A stretch of 30,022 bases of DNA from DASWTL01 sp035575925 (GTDB lineage Bacteria > Bacteroidota > Bacteroidia > Sphingobacteriales > Sphingobacteriaceae): NCBI GenBank assembly GCA_035575925.1, contig DATLXK010000065.1, forward strand, positions 1-30,022, read 5' to 3'. Of this stretch, positions 1 to 8,366 are shown in pieces. A program made the position numbers and the translations under genes. The notes under the pieces are model-generated. The model saw only the letters and a program-made list of their open reading frames with translations. It did not search any database and was not told the origin of the DNA. How positions within the stretch are numbered: position 1 is the stretch's first letter; the number at the start of each line of letters is the position of its first letter.

Positions 1-76
1 ATTCTTTACATTTATCATCGTTTGGAAATCGGGCCTGAAACTCGAATAAGGATAAACTTTTAAATCTTTTCTCCAT
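1..76 (-). CDS. IS1595-family transposase, N-terminal fragment cut by the window edge
   Basis: The minus strand reads from an ATG at 76 through 25 codons without a stop to the window edge. The peptide begins MEKRFKSLSLFEFQARFPND, which matches my memory of the opening of IS1595-type transposases (a 'FKSLSLFEFQ.RFP' start before the zinc-ribbon region). An in-frame ATG at 88 is an alternative start, but family members usually begin close to the FKSL motif. The rest of the element would lie left of the window. I could not identify its terminal inverted repeat in the 89-336 gap. The call rests on about 25 residues, so the family is likely but not certain. Confidence 0.7.
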   Translation of the reverse strand, partial: MEKRFKSLSLFEFQARFPNDDKCKE

Positions 77-251
77 ACAAATGCTCATTTTCTTAGCAAT
101 TTAAGCATAATTATAATATTAAAAAAGTGCCTAATTCAATATATGAAATAAGACTGAATATTACCTTTTTTACTCTCCTTTTTTTTTATGTTTTTTGCCT
201 TTTTATCCCTAATTATTAATCGAACTCAGGTTAATAGAAAAGCTGGGTGTG

Positions 252-276
252 CGTAATTCAGTAGAACTGCATTACG
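252..276. repeat. Imperfect hairpin beside the IS1595-like fragment
   Basis: CGTAATTCAGT (252-262) pairs with ACTGCATTACG (266-276) at 10 of 11 positions around a 3-nt loop. It lies in the 248-bp gap between the transposase start and the DUF853 gene. It could be part of the IS end or an unrelated structured element. No T-run follows on either side, so it does not look like an intrinsic terminator. Confidence 0.35.
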
Positions 277-336
277 ACAGCGACTAAGCATGTGGTTCGG
301 GCTTTCAGCTTTGCTTCGTCTAAGCTTTAGGCATAT

Positions 337-1848
337 TTATCTGAGCCTTGGTTTTTTGCCGGTAAGCATTCCGAAAATTCCTCTCACAATTTCACGGCCA
401 ATCTGCCGGGTTATTGGCGCATTGATTATCTCTTCAAACGCACTTTTTTCAGGCTTGGCACTGGTGCGTGTTACCATTTTTTCGTCCTCCATTTTTTTAT
501 TGACCCTTTCGGTAAGGATTTCATAGGCGCTTTCAGAGTCAATAGTATCTTTATATTTTTCATAAATACTACTTTCCTGGAGTAGATTATCCATTTCGAC
601 CTGTGATAACGGCCCCATAACTGCTCGTGGAGGGGTTAAATGTGTAGCTACAACTTCTGTTGGAATACCCTTTTCATTTAATACGGTTATTAAAGCCTGT
701 CCCGTTCCCAGAGAGGTTAAGATCTTATCTATTTCATAAAACTCAGATTTGGGGTAGGTATTTACAGTTTTCCTCAGCGCCTCGGCATCATTCGGTGTAA
801 AGGCACGCAATGCATGCTGAACACGGTTACCTAATTGAGCCAATACCGTTTCAGGAATATCCGTTGGAGACTGCGTGCAGAAAAACACGCCTATTCCTTT
901 TGACCGGATCAGGCGTATTACAGTTTCAATTTGTTCAAGAAAAGCCTTTGGAGAATCTTTAAATAAAAGGTGAGCTTCATCCATGAAAAAAACCAGTTTT
1001 GGTTTGTCCAGGTCTCCGGCTTCAGGCATGCTGCTGAATATCTCGGCAAGCAGACTAAGCAGGAATGTTGAGAATAGGACAGGTTGTGACTGAACATCAG
1101 ATATGTTAAGAAGGCTGATAACCCCCCGGCCGTCTATTCTGTTAAACAGATCATCAATATCGAAAGAAGGCTCTCCGAACAAATGTTCCAGGCCCTGTTG
1201 TTCTATGGCTACAATCTTTCTTACAATAGTACCTGCCGTAACAGAAGAAATTGTGCCGTAATCTGCTTTTATTTCTGCAGCACCTTGCCCTTCTGATAAG
1301 TAGGAAACTACTTTTTTCAGATCATTAAGATCTACAAGAGGCAGTTTTTTATCATCCGCGTACTTGAAAATTACCGATAAAACCCCTGCCTGGGTTACAT
1401 TCAACTGCAGGATCTTGGAAAGCAATACGGGGCCAAATTCCAGGACACTTGCCCGCATCTGTGCACCCAACTTGCCTGAAAGTGAATATAATTCAACCGG
1501 AAATCCGGAAGGCACATATTCAATCCCAAGAATATCTGCCCGCTCTTTGAGTTTAGGATTTTCTTCTGCAGGCTTGTAAAGCCCGGACAGATCTCCTTTT
1601 ACATCCAGCATAAATACAGGCACTCCTGCTTCAGAAAGCTGTTCTGCAATAAGCTGCAGCGTGCGTGTTTTACCTGTGCCTGTAGCCCCGGCAACCAAGC
1701 CATGCCTGTTCATCATTTTTAAAGGCAGGTTTACTTTCGCATCAGCTATTATTTCGCCTTCTATAATACCCGCCCCTAAATAAATGTAGGAGCCTGTCGG
1801 GGCATAGGATGTTTTAACCTTTTGAACGAAATCTTCTTTTTTATTCAT
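337..1848 (-). CDS. HerA/YjgR-type ATPase (DUF853 family)
   Basis: This 503-residue P-loop ATPase resembles the DUF853 family, whose E. coli member is YjgR, related to HerA/FtsK-like DNA translocases. The Walker A motif is GATGTGKT at residues 54-61, after a short N-terminal beta region. The Walker B motif is in KLVFFMDEAHLLF near residue 290, followed by an IRSKGIGVFFCTQSP stretch typical of the sensor region. The C-terminus is charged and carries no membrane segment, so the protein should be cytoplasmic. The start codon lies 1 nt after the stop of the upstream Rieske/FAD gene, so the two are probably co-transcribed. The substrate of DUF853 proteins is not established, and a DNA-related role is inferred only from HerA relatives. 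Confidence 0.9.
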   Translation of the reverse strand: MNKKEDFVQKVKTSYAPTGSYIYLGAGIIEGEIIADAKVNLPLKMMNRHGLVAGATGTGKTRTLQLIAEQLSEAGVPVFMLDVKGDLSGLYKPAEENPKLKERADILGIEYVPSGFPVELYSLSGKLGAQMRASVLEFGPVLLSKILQLNVTQAGVLSVIFKYADDKKLPLVDLNDLKKVVSYLSEGQGAAEIKADYGTISSVTAGTIVRKIVAIEQQGLEHLFGEPSFDIDDLFNRIDGRGVISLLNISDVQSQPVLFSTFLLSLLAEIFSSMPEAGDLDKPKLVFFMDEAHLLFKDSPKAFLEQIETVIRLIRSKGIGVFFCTQSPTDIPETVLAQLGNRVQHALRAFTPNDAEALRKTVNTYPKSEFYEIDKILTSLGTGQALITVLNEKGIPTEVVATHLTPPRAVMGPLSQVEMDNLLQESSIYEKYKDTIDSESAYEILTERVNKKMEDEKMVTRTSAKPEKSAFEEIINAPITRQIGREIVRGIFGMLTGKKPRLR

Positions 1849-1849
1849 C

Positions 1850-3451
1850 TTAATTTTTTACTTCAACACGTTCCAGATCTGTTGATGCAGGACCGTTTAT
1901 TACCTTACCCTCACAGGTAAATCTGGAACCGTGGCAAGGACAGTCAAATGATTTCTCTTCGTTGTTCCATTGCACTATGCAGCCCAAATGCGGGCAAACT
2001 GCGGTATATGAATTGATCTGACCCTGCTCGTTTCGATAAACAGCGACCTTTTTTAAACCTGAATTAATTATGGCACCTTCACCCGGACTTAATTCTTCCA
2101 GTTTTTCAATATCTCCGGCAGATAGCCAGTCTGCGAACTGTTTGCCTACATTTGTATTTTCAGATACCCAGTCATTGGTGGCCTTTAATGTAATACGTGA
2201 TGGTGAGTAGAGTTTCTCCCATGAGTTTTCACGTCCGTTTATGAGGTCGGTTAATAAGATTCCTGCAATTGTGCCATGTGTCATCCCGTTTCCAGAATCT
2301 CCGGTTACGATATAGATGTTATCATCGCCGGGGTTTTTGCCAATATATCCCATCATATCCACCGGTTCCATTACCTGGCCAGACCATCTGTAGATGATTT
2401 CTTCCATTTCCGGAAAACGTTTTTTAAGCCATTCTTCTAACGCCTTATACCTGTTCTCTTCGGGAATATTCTCATCATCTGCCTGCCCTGTTTTATGATC
2501 GGCACCGCCATGTATCAGCAGATAATATTGGTCGTCCAAATCATGCGTGCGTACATAGTTATACGGCATGGTAATCCATTTGGAGTCGTGATCTCCGGTA
2601 TCCCACCACAAAGCAGGCTCAATATGCTCTTTTTTAATCTTAGCCCCAATAACATAGGTTCGGTAAGGGCCTTGCTTGGTATGCATGGCAAAAAGATTAT
2701 TTACCGGCGTGTTTGTAGCTACCACCACATGTTCTGCGGTCACATTAAATTCATTTGCTTTAACACTGCCTGATTTTATTTCATTAGCACGCGATTCAGT
2801 ATACACGCTTCCACCCAACTTAATAAATGCCCGGGTAAGGCCATTAAGATATTTCATCGCATGAAATTGCCCCTGACCGGGATATTTAAGGCAGGGTCCG
2901 TTTTCAAGTGAAATACCGGGAACTCCCTGGATTAGCTCGGTGGCAATACCCACCTTATTTGTTGCCTCCAGTTCATCATCCAGAGTTTTTTTCTTATCGG
3001 TTGGATGAAGGAATAAATATCCATCCAATCGTTTAAAATCACAATCGATATTTTCCTCATTTATTACCGTCCCTACAAAATCAATAGCGGCGGTATGGCT
3101 TTCTGCAGCATATTTTGCTCCTTCTTTACCATGATACTTTTCAATTTCATGATAAAAATCATCCAGGGCATTCACAACATGCGCTGTGGTCCTTCCGGTT
3201 TCTCCGCTGCCTACGTACCCATCTTCAAGAACTACGACAGATTTGCCGCTTTTTATGAGACAATAGGCCGTGGTAATACCCGATATGCCGGCACCGATAA
3301 CAACCACATCAGTAGTAATATCCTGTGAAAGTTTATCGAATTTTAATTGTTCAGTTGAATCCAGCCAGTAAGAGAGGTTTTTACCCGATGTTTCAACACC
3401 TGAACTGGTTGCAGAATTAGGATTATTCGGATTTGAATTGGGCGTTTCCAT
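1850..3451 (-). CDS. FAD-dependent oxidoreductase with C-terminal Rieske [2Fe-2S] domain
   Basis: This is a 533-residue two-domain redox protein. Residues about 48-430 form a DAO/glycine-oxidase-like FAD domain, with the dinucleotide motif VIGAGISG at 51-58 and the following strand ending VVVLED. The last ~90 residues are a Rieske domain with ligands C486-x-H488 and C504-P-C-H507. Both pairs are intact, so a [2Fe-2S] cluster should form. The architecture matches the YhfW-like FAD/Rieske proteins of Bacteroidota and Firmicutes, whose substrate is unknown. There is no signal peptide, so it is probably cytosolic. The first ~25 residues are low-complexity (rich in N, P, S and T). It is the first gene of a pair with the downstream DUF853 ATPase. 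Confidence 0.9.
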   Translation of the reverse strand: METPNSNPNNPNSATSSGVETSGKNLSYWLDSTEQLKFDKLSQDITTDVVVIGAGISGITTAYCLIKSGKSVVVLEDGYVGSGETGRTTAHVVNALDDFYHEIEKYHGKEGAKYAAESHTAAIDFVGTVINEENIDCDFKRLDGYLFLHPTDKKKTLDDELEATNKVGIATELIQGVPGISLENGPCLKYPGQGQFHAMKYLNGLTRAFIKLGGSVYTESRANEIKSGSVKANEFNVTAEHVVVATNTPVNNLFAMHTKQGPYRTYVIGAKIKKEHIEPALWWDTGDHDSKWITMPYNYVRTHDLDDQYYLLIHGGADHKTGQADDENIPEENRYKALEEWLKKRFPEMEEIIYRWSGQVMEPVDMMGYIGKNPGDDNIYIVTGDSGNGMTHGTIAGILLTDLINGRENSWEKLYSPSRITLKATNDWVSENTNVGKQFADWLSAGDIEKLEELSPGEGAIINSGLKKVAVYRNEQGQINSYTAVCPHLGCIVQWNNEEKSFDCPCHGSRFTCEGKVINGPASTDLERVEVKN

Positions 3452-3519
3452 AGTAAATACGTTACACTATAAACCGAAACCCGGGCATGTAGTTTTACCT
3501 GAATAGAAATGCAGGAAAA

Positions 3520-4239
3520 TCAGCTAAAAATTTCGAATTTATCCCAGAAACCATCTGATGGGAGGGGAGCAAATATGTGCACCTCCTCTTTTTTTACAGG
3601 ATGAACAAACTCAAGTCTGCGTGCATGAAGACAGATGCTTTTTTTAAGGCTGCCCCGGGGATATCCATATTTATTATCTCCTACAATCGGGCAACCCAGT
3701 GTTGAAAGCTGTACCCGGATCTGGTGAGGCCTGCCCGTAAGCGGATTAACCTCAATAAGGTAATAACCATTTAGTTCGCCGATGACTTTGTAATTTAATT
3801 CTGCACGCTGGCTGCCCGGAACTTCCGTATCATAGGGTTTGGTGACGTTCTTTTGAGGATTTTTTATCAGCCAGTGCACGAGGGTACCCTGCAGGTTTTG
3901 AGGTTTTTTTCTTACAACCGCCCAATAGGTTTTTTTCATTTCCCGGTTTTTAAACATCAGGTTTATCCGCTCTAATGCTTTGCTTGTTTTGGCAAATAAA
4001 ATTATACCGCTAACCGGACGGTCTATACGGTGGACAACACCAAGAAATGCACCATTGGGTTTATCATATTTTTTGGCGATGTATTTTTTAACTTTTTCAT
4101 CCAGCGACTCATCTCCTGTATCATCAACCTGCACAATGTCTCCCGCACGCTTATTAACCGCTATCAGATGATTATCCTCAAACAGGATATCCTTATCAGT
4201 TATTTCTAATTTGAGGTCGGGGATTTTAAAATTCGGCAT
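3520..4239 (-). CDS. RluA-family RNA pseudouridine synthase
   Basis: This 239-residue protein should isomerise a specific uridine to pseudouridine in rRNA or tRNA. The catalytic motif HRIDRPVSGI starts at residue 70, with the nucleophilic aspartate at D73. The later GRPHQIRVQL block is the family signature in the RNA-binding cleft. No N-terminal S4 domain is present, as in the short RluA/RluC-like forms. The target nucleotide cannot be read from the sequence. It lies between the oxidoreductase gene and panB on the same strand, with gaps of 68 and 87 nt, so co-transcription with panB is possible. Confidence 0.9.
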   Translation of the reverse strand: MPNFKIPDLKLEITDKDILFEDNHLIAVNKRAGDIVQVDDTGDESLDEKVKKYIAKKYDKPNGAFLGVVHRIDRPVSGIILFAKTSKALERINLMFKNREMKKTYWAVVRKKPQNLQGTLVHWLIKNPQKNVTKPYDTEVPGSQRAELNYKVIGELNGYYLIEVNPLTGRPHQIRVQLSTLGCPIVGDNKYGYPRGSLKKSICLHARRLEFVHPVKKEEVHIFAPLPSDGFWDKFEIFS

Positions 4240-4326
4240 GCTATATAAATTTTTCAGCCATCACAGGAAAGTTTAAGTCTTCGATATCTCAGATTTCACC
4301 TCGGCAGTATGACGTTTACCCGGTAG

Positions 4327-5142
4327 TTAATACTGCTCCTGATCGTTAGGGAAATTATTCCCTTTAACATCTTTTACATATGATTTAACGGCACCATTTA
4401 TATCTTCATACAAATTCAGGTATTGGCGCAGAAAGCGGGGCTTAAATCCCTTTGTTAATCCGATCATGTCATTTATTACCAATACCTGGCCATCACAGCC
4501 TGCACCTGCGCCAATTCCAATGGTTGGAATTTTTAATGTCGCGGTAGCTTCAGAAGCAAGCTTTGCAGGAATTTTCTCTAATACAACTGCAAAACAGCCT
4601 GCCGCTTCAAGGGTAAGTACATCTTCCTTTAATTTTTGCGCTTCAGCCTTTTCTTTAGCACGTACGGTATACGTGCCAAATTTATAAATAGATTGAGGTG
4701 TAAGTCCCAGGTGCCCCATAACCGGGATGCCTGCTGTAATGATTCTGTCCACAGACTCGCGCACTTCTGATCCGCCCTCTAATTTTACTGCATGTGCCCC
4801 GGATTCTTTCATAATACGGATGGCAGAATTAAGCGCTTCTTTGGAGTTTCCCTGGTAAGAACCAAAAGGAAGGTCGACTACTACTAAAGCCCGTTTTACT
4901 GCACGTATAACGGAAGCAGCATGATAGATCATTTGTTCTAAGGTGATAGGCAGGGTGGTTTCGTGTCCTGCCATAACATTAGAAGCCGAATCACCAACCA
5001 GTATAACATCTATGCCCCCGTCGTCTACAATGGTAGCCATAGAATAATCGTAGGCCGTAAGCATGGCTATCTTCTCACCCTTTTGCTTCATCTCCTGCAG
5101 GGTATGGGTAGTAATTCGCTTAATTTCTTTATTAACAGACAT
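4327..5142 (-). CDS. panB: 3-methyl-2-oxobutanoate hydroxymethyltransferase
   Basis: PanB transfers a hydroxymethyl group from 5,10-methylene-tetrahydrofolate to 3-methyl-2-oxobutanoate, giving ketopantoate, the first committed step of pantothenate synthesis. The 271-residue length is normal. Family blocks are clear: the metal/substrate region VILVGDSASNVMAGHETTLPIT, the VKLEGG block, the VMGHLGLTPQS block and the IGIGAGAGCDGQVLV block carrying the conserved loop. No other pantothenate gene (panC, panD, panE) is in the window. A -7-like element (TAGCTTTG on the minus strand) lies just upstream at 5163-5170. Confidence 0.97.
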   Translation of the reverse strand: MSVNKEIKRITTHTLQEMKQKGEKIAMLTAYDYSMATIVDDGGIDVILVGDSASNVMAGHETTLPITLEQMIYHAASVIRAVKRALVVVDLPFGSYQGNSKEALNSAIRIMKESGAHAVKLEGGSEVRESVDRIITAGIPVMGHLGLTPQSIYKFGTYTVRAKEKAEAQKLKEDVLTLEAAGCFAVVLEKIPAKLASEATATLKIPTIGIGAGAGCDGQVLVINDMIGLTKGFKPRFLRQYLNLYEDINGAVKSYVKDVKGNNFPNDQEQY

Positions 5143-5162
5143 ATTTTTAAATAAACATCAGA

Positions 5163-5170
5163 CAAAGCTA
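5163..5170 (-). promoter_or_regulatory. Candidate -7 element for panB
   Basis: The minus strand carries TAGCTTTG, a full match to the Bacteroidota -7 consensus TAnnTTTG, about 20 nt before the panB start. No TTG lies at the usual 19-nt distance upstream (the nearest is about 25 nt away), so the call rests on the -7 box alone. Confidence 0.4.
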
Positions 5171-5227
5171 AACTTTCAGTTTATAAAAATGATTACAATA
5201 AAGCTTTTCAAAAATCTTAATTTTCCC

Positions 5228-5235
5228 TACCTTTG
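5228..5235 (+). promoter_or_regulatory. Candidate -7 element for carA
   Basis: TACCTTTG matches the Bacteroidota -7 consensus TAnnTTTG in the 275-bp divergent gap between panB and carA. The -33 region lacks a TTG at 19 nt. If used, it gives a carA leader of about 175 nt, in which I see no convincing riboswitch. Confidence 0.4.
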
Positions 5236-5417
5236 GCTCCCGTGAAATTTGAAGTAATCTGCTTCAGTTATAGAAACATATTCACCGGAAAATATTCCGA
5301 GTTATCAAACTTTTTTCAAATATTTTCTGATCGGAATTGCGATTTACTGAAAAAGGTTTATCCTAAAATAACACTATTTCATACTCATTCAGTTAACAAT
5401 TTAATCATCCCGTATAA

Positions 5418-6521
5418 ATGACTAATTACATTAAGCTGCCTGCAATACTTCTTTTAGAGGATGGTACAGTTTACCATGGCAAAGCTGCCGGAAAAATTGG
5501 AACCACTACCGGGGAGATCTGCTTTAATACGGGGATGACAGGTTACCAGGAGATCTTTACTGATCCATCCTACTTTGGGCAGATCATGGTCGCAACCAAT
5601 TCTCACATTGGCAATTATGGCATTCATCACGATGAAACTGAATCGGCAACTATAAAAATTGCAGGGCTGGTTTGTAAAAATTTTAATATTGCGTACAGCC
5701 GCAAACAGTCAGATCTTTCCATCCAGGATTATTTTCAGGAACAAAATATCGTAGGGATATCTGATGTGGATACACGGTCGCTGGTTCGTCACATACGTGA
5801 TAAAGGGGCAATGAATGCAATAATTTCGTCAGAGATACTCGATTTGGAGGAGCTTAAACAAAAACTTGCTAATGTGCCGTCTATGGATGGTCTGGAACTA
5901 TCATCTGTCGTGTCAACCAATGAACCATATTATTATGGCGAAGAATCAGGGAAATACCGGGTAGCCGTGCTTGACCTGGGCGTAAAAAAGAATATTCTCC
6001 GCAATTTTGACGACAGGGACGTATATGCCAAAGTGTTTCCGGCGAAAACATCGTTTGAGGAAATGGAAAAGTGGAATCCTGACGGATATTTTATTTCCAA
6101 TGGTCCCGGCGATCCGGCCGCAATGCCGTATGCAGTAGAAACTGTTAAGGAAGTGCTGAAGTCAGATAAGCCTATGTTTGGGATATGCCTGGGGCATCAG
6201 CTTCTTGCATTGGCTAATGATATCCACACTATGAAAATGTTCAACGGTCATCGTGGTTTAAATCATCCCGTTAAGAATATTATAAAAGACCATTGCGAGG
6301 TAACTTCACAAAACCATGGATTTGGTGTTGTAGAGGAAGATGTACGGAAATCAGATAAAGTAGAGATTACGCATATCAACCTGAATGACAACTCCATTGA
6401 GGGTATTCGTGTAAAAGGGAAGAAGGCGTTCTCGGTTCAATATCACCCGGAATCATCACCCGGCCCGCATGATTCACGTTACTTGTTTGATGATTTTGTA
6501 GAAATGATAAAAGAAAAATAA
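5418..6521 (+). CDS. carA: Carbamoyl-phosphate synthase small subunit
   Basis: CarA is the glutaminase subunit that feeds ammonia to the large subunit CarB for carbamoyl phosphate, used in pyrimidine and arginine synthesis. The 367-residue protein has the N-terminal CPSase domain (blocks GEICFNTGMTGYQEIFTDPSY and DVDTRSLVRHIR) and a C-terminal class I amidotransferase domain. The triad is visible: C257 in FGICLGHQLL, with H343 and E345 in QYHPESSPGP. The ATG at 5418 fits the family N-terminus. carB is not adjacent; the next gene is eno, 115 nt downstream. Confidence 0.97.
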   Translation: MTNYIKLPAILLLEDGTVYHGKAAGKIGTTTGEICFNTGMTGYQEIFTDPSYFGQIMVATNSHIGNYGIHHDETESATIKIAGLVCKNFNIAYSRKQSDLSIQDYFQEQNIVGISDVDTRSLVRHIRDKGAMNAIISSEILDLEELKQKLANVPSMDGLELSSVVSTNEPYYYGEESGKYRVAVLDLGVKKNILRNFDDRDVYAKVFPAKTSFEEMEKWNPDGYFISNGPGDPAAMPYAVETVKEVLKSDKPMFGICLGHQLLALANDIHTMKMFNGHRGLNHPVKNIIKDHCEVTSQNHGFGVVEEDVRKSDKVEITHINLNDNSIEGIRVKGKKAFSVQYHPESSPGPHDSRYLFDDFVEMIKEK

Positions 6522-6539
6522 ACTGCTGAAGATCAGATT

Positions 6540-6579
6540 TTCAAAACTTCATGTTTTGATAAAAAATCTTAGTTTTGAA
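6540..6579 (+). promoter_or_regulatory. Alternative hairpins in the carA-eno gap
   Basis: TCAAAAC at 6541-6547 can pair with either of two downstream copies of GTTTTGA, at 6553-6559 (short hairpin) or 6572-6578 (longer hairpin, extended to 9 bp with TTCAAAACT/AGTTTTGAA). The two pairings exclude each other. No clear T-run follows either stem. This could be a weak terminator of carA or part of the eno leader; the function is speculative. Confidence 0.3.
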
Positions 6580-6590
6580 GAACCAATTAC

Positions 6591-6611
6591 TTAGTGTTTT
6601 AAATACACTAA
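6591..6611. promoter_or_regulatory. Dyad element upstream of eno
   Basis: TTAGTGT (6591-6597) and ACACTAA (6605-6611) form a perfect 7-bp inverted repeat around a 7-nt AT spacer, ending 25 nt before the eno ATG. It could be an operator or a leader hairpin. No regulator can be assigned. Confidence 0.3.
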
Positions 6612-6636
6612 CATAACCATTGAATTTAAATAATAT

Positions 6637-7929
6637 ATGAGCTTAATTTTAGACGTACATGCCCGCCAGATCCTTGATTCCAGGGGAAATCCTACTGTAG
6701 AGGTAGATGTAATTACAGAAAACGGTATTATTGGCCGTGCAGCGGTTCCTTCGGGAGCATCAACAGGAACCCATGAGGCAGTTGAGCTTCGTGATGAGGA
6801 TAAAGGCGCTTACATGGGTAAAGGTGTATTAAAGGCGGTAGAAAATGTAAACGAAAAATTAGCAAAAGAGCTTCAGGGTATTGATGTGTTTGAGCAAAAC
6901 AGCATTGACAAACTGATGATTGATATTGATGGAACTGAGAACAAGGCAAAAATTGGAGCTAATGCCATACTTGGTGTTTCATTAGCGGTAGCAAAAGCTG
7001 CTGCACAAGAAAGTCGCCAGCCTTTGTACAGGTATATAGGAGGTGTAAACGCAAATATGCTTCCGATACCGATGATGAACATTCTTAACGGGGGAGCGCA
7101 TGCCGATAATAAAATAGATTTCCAGGAATTTATGGTAATGCCTGTAGGAGCAGCTACATTTTCAGAAGCTTTACGTATGGGTGTGGAGGTTTTCCATCAC
7201 CTTAAAACTGTTCTTAAAAAGCAAGGCTATTCTACCAATGTGGGTGACGAAGGCGGGTTTGCTCCGGATATCCAAAGTAATGAAGAAGCCATTGAAATAG
7301 TTCTTACAGCGATTGAAGCTGCTGGTTACAAGCCAGGGGAAGACATTTTTATTGCAATGGATGCAGCAGTTTCTGAGCTTTATGACGCGGATAAAAAATT
7401 ATATAAGTTTCATAAATCAGATGGTAAAACATTCACTTCTGATGAACTGGTAAATTACTGGGTAGAATGGTCTAATAAATATCCGATCATCTCGTTAGAA
7501 GATGCATTAGCAGAAGATGACTGGGATGGCTGGGCGTCGCTGACCAGGTCTATTGGTGACCGTGTACAATTGGTTGGTGATGATTTGTTTGTAACTAATG
7601 TTAAGCGTCTTCAACAAGGAATTGATAACAATATTGCTAACTCCATTCTGGTAAAAGTAAACCAGATCGGTTCGTTAACAGAAACGATTAATGCGGTTTC
7701 TTTAGCGCAAAATAATGGTTACACATCAGTAATGAGTCACAGATCTGGTGAAACCGAGGATTATACCATTGCAGATCTTTCAGTAGCATTAAACTGCGGC
7801 CAGATAAAAACCGGTTCTGCATCACGTTCAGACAGGATTGCTAAATATAACCAGCTATTACGTATTGAAGAGGAACTGGGTTCGTCGGCCAGGTTTATTG
7901 GCAAAGATTTTAAGTATCTTAAAAAATAG
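6637..7929 (+). CDS. eno: Enolase (phosphopyruvate hydratase)
   Basis: Enolase interconverts 2-phosphoglycerate and phosphoenolpyruvate in glycolysis and gluconeogenesis, using Mg2+. The 430-residue length is typical. Family blocks include ARQILDSRGNPTVEVDV at the N-terminus, the SGASTG loop, GGAHADNKIDFQEFM, the VGDEGGFAP block with the catalytic glutamate region, and the signature VKVNQIGSLTETI followed by SHRSGETED near residue 370. All are intact. The gene has its own upstream gap with dyad structures and is followed by an intrinsic terminator. Confidence 0.98.
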   Translation: MSLILDVHARQILDSRGNPTVEVDVITENGIIGRAAVPSGASTGTHEAVELRDEDKGAYMGKGVLKAVENVNEKLAKELQGIDVFEQNSIDKLMIDIDGTENKAKIGANAILGVSLAVAKAAAQESRQPLYRYIGGVNANMLPIPMMNILNGGAHADNKIDFQEFMVMPVGAATFSEALRMGVEVFHHLKTVLKKQGYSTNVGDEGGFAPDIQSNEEAIEIVLTAIEAAGYKPGEDIFIAMDAAVSELYDADKKLYKFHKSDGKTFTSDELVNYWVEWSNKYPIISLEDALAEDDWDGWASLTRSIGDRVQLVGDDLFVTNVKRLQQGIDNNIANSILVKVNQIGSLTETINAVSLAQNNGYTSVMSHRSGETEDYTIADLSVALNCGQIKTGSASRSDRIAKYNQLLRIEEELGSSARFIGKDFKYLKK

Positions 7930-8001
7930 CCTTCCATAATTCCTCATTTGCAGTAGAGGATTTTTTAAATGGGCTGTTAATAAGTTGATAACATTATGCG
8001 T

Positions 8002-8037
8002 AAAACATCCGGCGGTTTAACAACTTCGGATGTTTTT
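8002..8037 (+). terminator. Intrinsic terminator after eno
   Basis: AAAACATCCG (8002-8011) pairs with CGGATGTTTT (8027-8036) over 10 bp around a 15-nt loop, and the right arm runs into a T-run. It sits 72 nt after the eno stop and 15 nt before the next gene, so it probably separates eno from the DivIC-like gene. Confidence 0.7.
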
Positions 8038-8051
8038 AGTTACCTTGCTGT

Positions 8052-8366
8052 ATGGATCGTATTTTCAGTGTGTTAAGAAACAAGTATTTAATTGCAACCG
8101 TAGCATTTATTGCCTGGATGTTGTTTTTTGACCGTAATGATTTTATGTCTCAGTATGAATATCAAACCCAGCTTAATAAGCTGGAAAAGGAAAAAGAATT
8201 CTACTTAAAGGAAACGGAACAGGTTCGAAGTGATCTGGAGGGTTTAACCTTTAATAAAGAAAAACTGGAGAAGCTGGCCCGCGAAAAGTACCTGATGAAA
8301 AGGGAAAATGAAGATGTGTTTGTAATAGTAAAAGAAGAACAGAAGAAAGAAAAATCTTTGTTCTAA
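8052..8366 (+). CDS. Septum formation initiator family protein (FtsB/DivIC-like)
   Basis: This 104-residue bitopic membrane protein has a short cytoplasmic start, one membrane segment at about residues 12-25 (YLIATVAFIAWMLFF), then a charged coiled-coil to about residue 75 (YQTQLNKLEKEKEFYLKETE region) and a conserved AREKYLMKRENEDVF motif. This is the layout of FtsB/DivIC proteins, which bridge FtsQ/DivIB and FtsL in the divisome. Its position just downstream of eno matches the eno-ftsB order seen in other bacteria. Its stop codon abuts the stop of the convergent vWA gene with no base between. Confidence 0.9.
   Translation: MDRIFSVLRNKYLIATVAFIAWMLFFDRNDFMSQYEYQTQLNKLEKEKEFYLKETEQVRSDLEGLTFNKEKLEKLAREKYLMKRENEDVFVIVKEEQKKEKSLF

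Noticed and set aside
241..310. A tRNA-like look: AGCTGGG can pair with TTCAGCT, and there is a GGTTCG and an ATTCAGTAGAACTGC stretch like a D arm.
   Set aside because: The arms cannot be arranged in the spacing of a real tRNA: no valid T stem fits before the acceptor arm, and there is no proper anticodon arm. At most a decayed remnant.
5233..5421. A 62-codon frame overlapping the carA start.
   Set aside because: It needs a TTG start lying inside the -7 box, has no recognisable protein features, and sits in the carA leader.
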